The notes beneath the pieces are model-generated. The model ran no database searches. It was not told the origin of the DNA and saw only the letters and a list, made by a program, of their open reading frames with translations. A program made the position numbers and the translations under genes. Below, piece by piece: positions 23,154 to 29,117 of a stretch of DNA of 29,117 bases; positions within the stretch are counted from its first letter, which is position 1, and the number at the start of each line of letters is the position of its first letter. Source of the DNA: VFZP01 sp043730365 (GTDB lineage: Bacteria; Acidobacteriota; Terriglobia; Bryobacterales; Bryobacteraceae); assembly GCA_043730365.1 (NCBI GenBank), contig JAYTKJ010000744.1, positions 1-29,117 of the forward strand, in the 5' to 3' direction.

Positions 23154-24419
23154 ATGAAGAAGGGCGCCGGATACCGTTGGGCAATCATGGCTCTGCTTTG
23201 CGTGGGTTACATGATTGCCTACTTCGACCGCGTGAATCTTTCGGTGGCCTTGGCCTCAGACGATTTCAAGAAATACTTTCAACTGAGTGACATTGACCGG
23301 GGCAATCTAAACTCGGCGTTTTTTTGGACCTACGCCGCGCTACAGATTCCGGCAGGCTGGCTGGTGGATCGCTACGGCGTAAAGTGGCCGTTCGCCATCG
23401 GCTTCCTCGGCTGGAGCATATTGAGTGGGATGACGGCGTGGGCCACTACTCTGTGGCACTTGTTTGCGATCCGCTTTGCCCTGGGCGTGGGCGAGTCTAT
23501 GATCACCCCGGCAGGCATGCGGTGGATCCGGCTCAACGTCGCGGAAAACCAGCGCGGACTTTTCATCGGGCTCTTCATGGCGGCGGCCAAGGCCGGGCCG
23601 GCGGTGGGCACGTTGGCGGCCGGCTATCTGCTCGGCGAAACCGGATGGCGCACGATGTTCATGGTGATCGGTTTCGGCGCGCTGGTGTGGCTCATTCCGT
23701 GGTGCCTGTTCCTGCGCGACGATGACCGCGAGTTGGAAAAAGTGATCGTGCAAAAGGCCGGCGGCGCCGAAGCTCAGGTTCCGTTCTGGCGACTGGTGAA
23801 AAGTCCAGTGATTATCGGTACGGTGATCGGGACGTTCTGCTACCAGTATTTCGTCTACTACAACATGACTTGGCTGCCTTCCTACTTCAAAGAAGAGCGC
23901 CACCTCGATCTCAACAAGATGACCGTGTTTACCTTTGCCAGTTTCGCGGGAATGGCCATCGTGGCCACCCTGGCGGGTTTGGCGGCCGACAAGCTGATTG
24001 ACCGGGGCTACAACGCCGTGCGCGTGCGGAAGGCGTTCGTGATCGCCGGTTTCCTGACCGCATCCACGCAGTTGATTGGCGCCTATGCCGAGTCCCAAGC
24101 GGTGTCCCTCTTCTTCGCTGTGTTCTCGCTGAGCGGTCTGGGCTTGATGACGGCCAACTACTGGGCGCTGACGCAGACACTATTGCCGGGCGCGGCGGTG
24201 GGGCGGATCGTGGGTCTGCAGAATTGCGCGGCCAACTTGCCCGGCATCGTGGCGCCGATGCTGACCGGTTGGCTCAAGCAAACCACCGGTGGCTACACGG
24301 CGCCGATGCTGGCTATCTGCGTTTTCCTGGTGATGGGCATCGCGGCCTACCTGTTGCTGGTGCGAGAAGAGTATTTACCGAAGCAACCGCCCAAGGAGAC
24401 CGTCCCCTTGGCGGCGTAA
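23154..24419 (+). CDS. MFS transporter, anion:cation symporter type
   Basis: A 421-residue twelve-helix transporter of the major facilitator superfamily. YFDRVNLSVALAS in the first segment region, the loop GWLVDRYGVKWPF, and RFALGVGESMITPAG are typical of the anion:cation symporter group that imports hexuronates, galactonate or glucarate. The start MKKGAGYRW is chosen because the first membrane segment follows directly; an open frame extends upstream into the glgC control region. GCTACCTT about 15 bases upstream might be a -10 box. It is followed after 14 bases by a cupin-like gene and then by a dehydrogenase, which suggests uptake and breakdown of a sugar acid or hydroxy acid. Confidence 0.88.
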   Translation: MKKGAGYRWAIMALLCVGYMIAYFDRVNLSVALASDDFKKYFQLSDIDRGNLNSAFFWTYAALQIPAGWLVDRYGVKWPFAIGFLGWSILSGMTAWATTLWHLFAIRFALGVGESMITPAGMRWIRLNVAENQRGLFIGLFMAAAKAGPAVGTLAAGYLLGETGWRTMFMVIGFGALVWLIPWCLFLRDDDRELEKVIVQKAGGAEAQVPFWRLVKSPVIIGTVIGTFCYQYFVYYNMTWLPSYFKEERHLDLNKMTVFTFASFAGMAIVATLAGLAADKLIDRGYNAVRVRKAFVIAGFLTASTQLIGAYAESQAVSLFFAVFSLSGLGLMTANYWALTQTLLPGAAVGRIVGLQNCAANLPGIVAPMLTGWLKQTTGGYTAPMLAICVFLVMGIAAYLLLVREEYLPKQPPKETVPLAA

Positions 24420-24433
24420 GGAGAGAAATCCAC

Positions 24434-24727
24434 ATGGCGAGTCGAAAGCAATTAATGGACAACGTGCGAACCACGGTGAGCGAAATTGTGTATGAACCGG
24501 GCGTGCCGCGTAAGCCGCACATCCGGCCCACCGATCAAATCATCGTCTTCCTGGATGACTGCGAGTATGAACGCACAGACTCCAAGACTGGTGAGAAGAC
24601 CACGCGCAAACGGAAAGCCGGCGAGGTGATCTGGCACGACCGGAGCGAATTGGCGCCACAACTTGTCAATACCGGCAGCAAGGCCTATCGCAGCCTGCTC
24701 ATCGAACTCAAAGACGGAGGCAAGTAG
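24434..24727 (+). CDS. Small cupin-like protein
   Basis: A 97-residue beta-rich protein (MDNVRTTVSEIVYEP, TDQIIVFLDDCEYER, GEVIWHDRSELAPQLVN, YRSLLIELK) that fits a small single-domain cupin, similar in outline to proteins of the BauB type. The start is set by AAGGAGAG (overlapping the stop of the MFS gene) nine bases before the ATG. It lies between the transporter and the dehydrogenase and shares their operon. Its reaction, if any, is unknown; few metal-ligand histidines are visible, so a binding role is equally possible. Confidence 0.68.
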   Translation: MASRKQLMDNVRTTVSEIVYEPGVPRKPHIRPTDQIIVFLDDCEYERTDSKTGEKTTRKRKAGEVIWHDRSELAPQLVNTGSKAYRSLLIELKDGGK

Positions 24728-24728
24728 C

Positions 24729-25664
24729 TTGCCGCGATTTCAAAACGCCGCCGTGATCGGTACCGGCATGATGGGGCCTGGTATCGCGCTAACGCTGGCT
24801 CGGGGCGGAGTGCGGGCCACGATTCTGAGCCGTTCTGTGGAGACTGCGAACCAGGGCTTGGCCAAGGCGCGAGCGCAGGTGAAGCTGCTGGCGGAAGCCG
24901 GTTTGATCCCGGCCGGCAAGGCCGGCAACGTTGCAGGACTGCTGGCCGCGAGCGACAACTTCGATGCCATCATCGGCGGCGCGGATCTGGTGATCGAGTC
25001 TGCGCCCGAGGACATGGCGTTCAAGCAGGAGTTATTTGCGCGGCTGGACGCCATTGCCCCGCCCACTGCCGTGCTTACCTCGAATACGTCCGGGCTCAGC
25101 ATCACGGCAATCGCCGCGCGATGCCAGCGGCCGGAGCGCGTGCTGACCACGCACTTCTGGAACCCGCCGCACTTGATGCCGCTGGTGGAGATCGTGTGCG
25201 GTGAACGCAGCGATCGCGCGCTGGCCGAGGCTCTCAAGGCTCTGTTGGCCGAATGCGGCAAAAAGCCCGTGGTGGTCAACAAGGATACGCCCGGACAGTT
25301 GGGCAACCGGCTCCAGATGGCGTTGGTGCGCGAAGCCGCGCATATCATCGAGTCCGGCATTGCCGACGCCGAAGCGATCGACGAAGTGGTGCGCAGCGGT
25401 TTCGGTTTGCGGATGCCGGTGTATGGACTGCTGGAGCACATGGATATCGTGGGCTTGGAAATGGCCACGGGCATCACTGAATATGTTTCCAGCGACCTTT
25501 ACAGCGAGCGGCGGGCGCCGCAGATCATGCGCGACAAATTGGCCAAAGGCGAACTCGGCGTGAAGACGGGCCGTGGGTTTCATGACTGGTCTAAGAAGGA
25601 TGCCGGGCAGATCAAGGCGAGACGAGATCGCTTCGTGCTGGATTTCCTGCAGCGCTGGTCATGA
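24729..25664 (+). CDS. 3-hydroxyacyl-CoA dehydrogenase-type NAD-dependent oxidoreductase
   Basis: A 311-residue enzyme with Rossmann motif AAVIGTGMMGPGIA (residues of about 7-20), VLTSNTSGLSITAIA, and THFWNPPHLMPLVEIV with the catalytic histidine, then the C-terminal helical domain (KPVVVNKDTPGQLGNRLQ). The family oxidises 3-hydroxy substrates with NAD; members of this length and lacking a hydratase domain include L-carnitine and L-gulonate 3-dehydrogenases. I chose TTG at 24729 because GGAGG lies eight bases before it and the Rossmann strand starts at once. It follows the cupin-like gene with one base between them. Substrate may match the linked sugar-acid-type transporter (inference). Confidence 0.87.
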   Translation: MPRFQNAAVIGTGMMGPGIALTLARGGVRATILSRSVETANQGLAKARAQVKLLAEAGLIPAGKAGNVAGLLAASDNFDAIIGGADLVIESAPEDMAFKQELFARLDAIAPPTAVLTSNTSGLSITAIAARCQRPERVLTTHFWNPPHLMPLVEIVCGERSDRALAEALKALLAECGKKPVVVNKDTPGQLGNRLQMALVREAAHIIESGIADAEAIDEVVRSGFGLRMPVYGLLEHMDIVGLEMATGITEYVSSDLYSERRAPQIMRDKLAKGELGVKTGRGFHDWSKKDAGQIKARRDRFVLDFLQRWS

Positions 25665-25975
25665 CAATCCCGTTAGTGCTGGCGTTGACCGTTGCGATGG
25701 CCGGCCCCCTACGAATCGGTCGACGATCAAGGCCTCCCGGCTGCCAGCGGCGCGGCCGTGTCCGTTTGCGCCGCTCCTGGCGATAATACCACCACGGAAG
25801 GGCCGCATCTGCACCACCATGCCCTATTGGTAAGGATTGTACGCATTGGCGGCGCGGGCTGAGGAGCAATTCGGCGGCGGCACCGACGCCGAACACTTGC
25901 GGGACGCCATCGATACGAAGACCGGACAGACATGACCTTGCCGCCAAGCCGGTACGGTTGACGCATGACGCAGTG
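25661..25975 (+). other. 311-base gap with a possible decayed gene
   Basis: An ATG overlaps the dehydrogenase stop (ATGA) and starts a signal-like stretch MTIPLVLALTVAMAGP, but the frame becomes arginine-rich and stops after 42 codons. Further on, a plus-strand stretch ending DAEHLRDAIDTKTGQ before a TGA near 25935 looks protein-like. They may be the two ends of a broken secreted-protein gene, but no family is recognised. Nothing else was seen here. Confidence 0.25.
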
Positions 25976-26836
25976 CTAGCCCGAACGCAGCCGGTAAAGA
26001 GCCCAAAATAAATCGTCGCCGGGATAAGGCAAAGTCAAGCCCTTCGGCACGAGCCCTAACAATGGCCCGGCCAGCTTTCCCGCCAGCGATCCATTGAGCT
26101 TGTACTTCATCAGGCTGGCTGCGTGTCCAGCCTGGATCGACCGGTATGGACGGCCTGAGGCTACCAGGTCGAACCCCTGCTGGCTCGCGAATTCCCGGAG
26201 CCCGTCCTTGGAAAACCACTGCAACACGCTAGGCGGACTGTACTCATGCCAGGCCTTACCGAACAGACGCGCCGTCACACTCTGGCGGTCCCACGTTTCG
26301 ATCAACAGCAGTCCGCCTGGACCCAGTAGCGACGCCGTATGCCGCAGCGCGGCGCCTGGATTCACAAAGTGCGCCATCACTTGAATGATGGAAACCAAAT
26401 CGAATGGCCCGGACGCGCGACAGTCTTCAAACGCGCCGCACTCCACCTGGACCCTGTTCTTCGTGCGCGCAAACTCGGCCATCTTCGCATTCGGTTCCAC
26501 GCCCACACCTTGCCAGCCTTCATCGTGAAAGCCTTGCAGGATAAATCCCGCGGCGGCGCCCACGTCCAGCATTCGCCCCGGTTGTGCATGTTGCTTGAGA
26601 AGTTTGCCGTAGGCGCGTCCTCGCTGGCGCAGGAGCTCACCCTCGCCGACGTAGTCTTCATAGCCCGCCGCGCCGCCTGAAAAATAGTCGTCACCATAGG
26701 TGGCAGCCACATGCTCGGCACGGTTGGCCGCCACGATCGCGGTCCGGTGGCCGCAGCCGGCACAGGCGGAAATCGTGTAGCCGTGGACCTGGAAGTCTGC
26801 GTGCAGCGCGCCGTCACAGAGTGGGCAGGAGTTCAT
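25976..26836 (-). CDS. Class I SAM methyltransferase with N-terminal zinc-ribbon-like motif
   Basis: A 286-residue protein starting CPLCDG...CAGCGH, a zinc-ribbon-like pair of CxxC motifs seen in methyltransferases of sugar and natural-product pathways. The SAM motif is MLDVGAAAGFIL, with acidic VGVEPN after the next strand, FDLVSIIQVMAHF as motif II, and GPGGLLLIETWD. It belongs to the Methyltransf_23/12 type, with unknown substrate. Minus-strand TATACT (26853-26858) lies about 17 bases before the start and may be its -10 box. It is divergent from the S9 peptidase gene. Confidence 0.83.
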   Translation of the reverse strand: MNSCPLCDGALHADFQVHGYTISACAGCGHRTAIVAANRAEHVAATYGDDYFSGGAAGYEDYVGEGELLRQRGRAYGKLLKQHAQPGRMLDVGAAAGFILQGFHDEGWQGVGVEPNAKMAEFARTKNRVQVECGAFEDCRASGPFDLVSIIQVMAHFVNPGAALRHTASLLGPGGLLLIETWDRQSVTARLFGKAWHEYSPPSVLQWFSKDGLREFASQQGFDLVASGRPYRSIQAGHAASLMKYKLNGSLAGKLAGPLLGLVPKGLTLPYPGDDLFWALYRLRSG

Positions 26837-26852
26837 CGTTCGCGTCAGCCCA

Positions 26853-26881
26853 AGTATACCGGCGCTTCGGGGAACTTGACA
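26853..26881. promoter_or_regulatory. Possible divergent promoter elements
   Basis: On the minus strand TATACT (26853-26858) could be the -10 box of the methyltransferase gene. On the plus strand TTGACA (26876-26881) is an exact -35 consensus 33 bases before the S9 peptidase ATG, though the matching -10 (TATTGA or TTGATC near 26896-26903) is weak. Confidence 0.33.
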
Positions 26882-26913
26882 GGACCATTCTTCGTTATTG
26901 ATCCTGAAGTCAC

Positions 26914-29117
26914 ATGGTACTGAATCTAAAGTTAGCCATTCTCACTTGCTCTTGCGCGATTCTCAGCGGCCAAACGGGTCTGCCGCCGCTGATCGACCGC
27001 GAATTACTGTTTGGCAATCCTGAAATTGCCGGCGTGCAGCTCTCGCCGGATGGCAGGTACATGGCGTTCCTCAAGCCATGGAAAGACACTCGCAACGTCT
27101 GGATCAAGAAAACCGGCGAGCCGTTTGCCGCGGCCCGGTTGCTGACCGCGGAAACCAAGCGGCCAATTCCGGCCTACTTCTTCACCCGCGATTCGCGGCG
27201 AGTGCTCTTCGTAAAGGACAACGACGGCGACGAGAATTTCAACGTGTTCGGCGTGGACCCGGAGGCGGCCATGCCTGGGGACGCGGGTGCGCCGCCGGCC
27301 AAAGATCTCACCGGGCTCAAGGGCGTACGGATCATGATCTACGATCTGCCCAAGAGCGAACCTGGAGTAGCGTATATCGGCCTGAACGACCGCGACAAAG
27401 CCTGGCACGACCTCTACAAGTTAAACCTGGCCACCGGCGAGCGGACGCTGCTGCGCAAGAACACCGAGCGCATCGCCGCCTGGATCTTTGACCTGAAGGG
27501 CCAGTTGCGGCTCGCCTTCCGCGTGGACAATTCAGGCGAACAGGAGATTCTGCGCGTGGACGCCGACGGTTTCAAGAAGATCTATTCGTGCGGGATCTTC
27601 GACACCTGCAATCCGGACCAGTTCCACAAGGATGGCAAACGCATTTACATCACGACGAACAAGGGTGAGAGCCAGGACTTGGCGGCTCTGGCGTTGCTGG
27701 ACGTGGACAGCGGCAAAACCGACCTGGTGGAAAGCGATCCGCTTAAACGCGTCGATCTCAGTGGAGTGGCCTTCTCGGAAGTGACCGACGAACTCGTCGC
27801 CACCACGTACATGGATGACAAACGCCGCATCGTATTCAAGTCCAAGGCGCTGGAGGCCGACTACGAATGGCTCAAGAAGCAGATGCCCGGGCGCGAGGCG
27901 CAGGCGGTTTCAAAAACTGCCGACGAAAGCAAATGGATCGTGGCTTTCAACGGCGATACCGAGCCGGGCGAGGTGTTTCTTTTTGACCGGGCGGCGCGCA
28001 AGCTGGCGCTGCAGTATAAGATTCGGGACAAGATCGATCGTGGGGCGCTGTCCCCCATGACGGTGGTTCGGTACCCATCGTCGGACGGTCTGGAGATTCC
28101 GGCCTACCTGACGTTGCCCAAGGGATTGCCGCCTAAGAGTCTGCCGATCGTAGTGCTGCCTCACGGTGGGCCGTGGGCCCGCGATCAATGGGGCTTCAAC
28201 GGGCTGCATCAGTTTATGGCCAACCGTGGCTATGCCGTGCTGAGTCCAAACTTTCGCGGCTCTACCGGATTCGGGCGCAAGTTCCTGAACGCCGGCAACG
28301 GCGAATGGGGCCGTAAGATGCAGGACGACATCACGTGGGGCGTGAAGTATCTGGTGGCCAAGGGCATTGCCGACCCCAAGCGGGTTGGCATCATGGGCGG
28401 CTCATATGGTGGCTATGCAACGTTGGCCGGTGTGGCATACACGCCGGATGTCTACAAGGCTGGCGTCGACATCGTGGGCCCGTCAAATCTGATCACGCTG
28501 CTTGAAGCGATTCCGCCTTACTGGGAGGCGGGCAAGAAAATGATGTACGGCCGCATGGCGGACCTGGGGACTGAGGAAGGCAAGAAATGGCTCGCCGAGA
28601 GGTCTCCGCTCAACGCCGCCGCCAAGATCAAAACGCCGCTCATGGTGGTGCAGGGCGCCAACGATCCGCGCGTAAACAAGGGAGAGGCGGAGCAGATCGT
28701 GGTGGCGCTACGCGATCGCGGTTTCCCGGTTGAATATCTGCTGGCCGACGATGAGGGCCACGGCTTCCAGCGCCCGGTCAATAGCATGGCGATGTTCATG
28801 GCCGTGGAAAAATTCCTCGCCTCACATCTGGACGGACGCTACCAGGAGGGCGGCAAGCCGGAAGTGGAGAAGCGGTTAGCCGAGTTGCGCGTCGATCCCA
28901 AGACTGTCACGCTGCCGAAGAAAGTGGCCGCGTCAGTTGCCGGGGCCAAGCCCGCAAGGGATTTGGCGGCGGGCGAGTATAAATATCAAGCGACGATTTC
29001 CATGGGCCCGCAGCAGATGAAGCTGGACATCGGCACGTCTATTAAGGAAGCGGCCGGCCAGTGGGTTGTGGTGGACACGATGCAAACACCGATGGGCGCG
29101 GCCGTGGACACCACGAC
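26914..29117 (+). CDS. S9-family (prolyl-oligopeptidase-type) serine peptidase, truncated by window edge
   Basis: The frame is open from the ATG to the right edge (734 codons). An N-terminal hydrophobic stretch (LKLAILTCSCAILSGQ) looks like a signal peptide. Residues of about 30-390 form a beta-propeller-like region (AGVQLSPDGRYMAFL, FTRDSRRVLFVKDNDGD). The alpha/beta-hydrolase domain follows, with HGGPWARDQWGF, the nucleophile in GGSYGGY (Ser497), Asp584 in NDPRVN and His616 in EGHGF. Such enzymes cleave peptides, often after proline, in the periplasm. After about residue 650 a further segment (DLAAGEYKYQATISMG) begins that is not part of the usual S9 fold and is cut by the window edge. Confidence 0.9.
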   Translation, partial: MVLNLKLAILTCSCAILSGQTGLPPLIDRELLFGNPEIAGVQLSPDGRYMAFLKPWKDTRNVWIKKTGEPFAAARLLTAETKRPIPAYFFTRDSRRVLFVKDNDGDENFNVFGVDPEAAMPGDAGAPPAKDLTGLKGVRIMIYDLPKSEPGVAYIGLNDRDKAWHDLYKLNLATGERTLLRKNTERIAAWIFDLKGQLRLAFRVDNSGEQEILRVDADGFKKIYSCGIFDTCNPDQFHKDGKRIYITTNKGESQDLAALALLDVDSGKTDLVESDPLKRVDLSGVAFSEVTDELVATTYMDDKRRIVFKSKALEADYEWLKKQMPGREAQAVSKTADESKWIVAFNGDTEPGEVFLFDRAARKLALQYKIRDKIDRGALSPMTVVRYPSSDGLEIPAYLTLPKGLPPKSLPIVVLPHGGPWARDQWGFNGLHQFMANRGYAVLSPNFRGSTGFGRKFLNAGNGEWGRKMQDDITWGVKYLVAKGIADPKRVGIMGGSYGGYATLAGVAYTPDVYKAGVDIVGPSNLITLLEAIPPYWEAGKKMMYGRMADLGTEEGKKWLAERSPLNAAAKIKTPLMVVQGANDPRVNKGEAEQIVVALRDRGFPVEYLLADDEGHGFQRPVNSMAMFMAVEKFLASHLDGRYQEGGKPEVEKRLAELRVDPKTVTLPKKVAASVAGAKPARDLAAGEYKYQATISMGPQQMKLDIGTSIKEAAGQWVVVDTMQTPMGAAVDTT

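Noticed and set aside
1..29117. CRISPR arrays, tRNA or rRNA genes, insertion sequences, a second VR
   Set aside because: No regularly spaced repeats, no RNA gene pattern, no transposase and no further copy of the TR were noticed by eye.

Overview
The window looks like a chromosomal segment of a high-GC bacterium, most likely Acidobacteriota of the Solibacter/Bryobacter type. This is inferred from the gene mix: a TonB-dependent receptor with a carboxypeptidase-like N-terminal domain, secreted ThuA and DinB proteins, a large PIG-L protein, a Tat-type Gfo/Idh/MocA oxidoreductase, an FkbM methyltransferase and an S9 peptidase. No rRNA, tRNA, CRISPR array or insertion sequence was recognised.

The most striking region is 1185-5974, a complete diversity-generating retroelement (DGR). 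It holds a 1061-residue target protein (calcineurin-like phosphoesterase, then a NACHT NTPase, then a formylglycine-generating-enzyme/C-type-lectin-like domain), a perfect hairpin, an avd accessory gene, a DGR-type reverse transcriptase and a template repeat (TR). The 119-bp variable repeat (VR, 4243-4361) and the TR (5856-5974) align without gaps and differ at 18 positions. Seventeen of these fall on TR adenines and the last is a single C/T at the 3' edge. That is the signature of adenine-directed mutagenic retrohoming. The target has the plan of a STAND-type sensor: an N-terminal phosphoesterase effector, a central NTPase switch and a C-terminal recognition domain diversified by the DGR. I infer an evolvable recognition or defence receptor.

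The cassette is flanked by toxin-antitoxin debris. Upstream (429-996, minus strand) is a DUF433/DUF5615 pair in which the antitoxin has an in-frame stop and the toxin a one-base frameshift. Downstream (6282-6488) is an intact hicB with only a doubtful hicA remnant.

The rest is ordinary. From 6469 to 11271 lie the TonB receptor and a convergent pair (O-antigen-ligase-like protein, TPR protein). From 11312 to 13445 are a secreted FecR-like protein and a Gfo/Idh/MocA oxidoreductase. From 13471 to 15948 (minus) is a Clp-like AAA+/ThuA/DinB cluster. From 16154 to 21497 are an FkbM methyltransferase and a translationally coupled trio: PIG-L protein, a 42-residue membrane protein and a sodium:solute symporter. 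On the minus strand glgC and crcB follow. An MFS transporter, a small cupin-like protein and a 3-hydroxyacyl-CoA-dehydrogenase-type enzyme form an operon (23154-25664). The window ends with a methyltransferase and an S9 peptidase that runs off the right edge.
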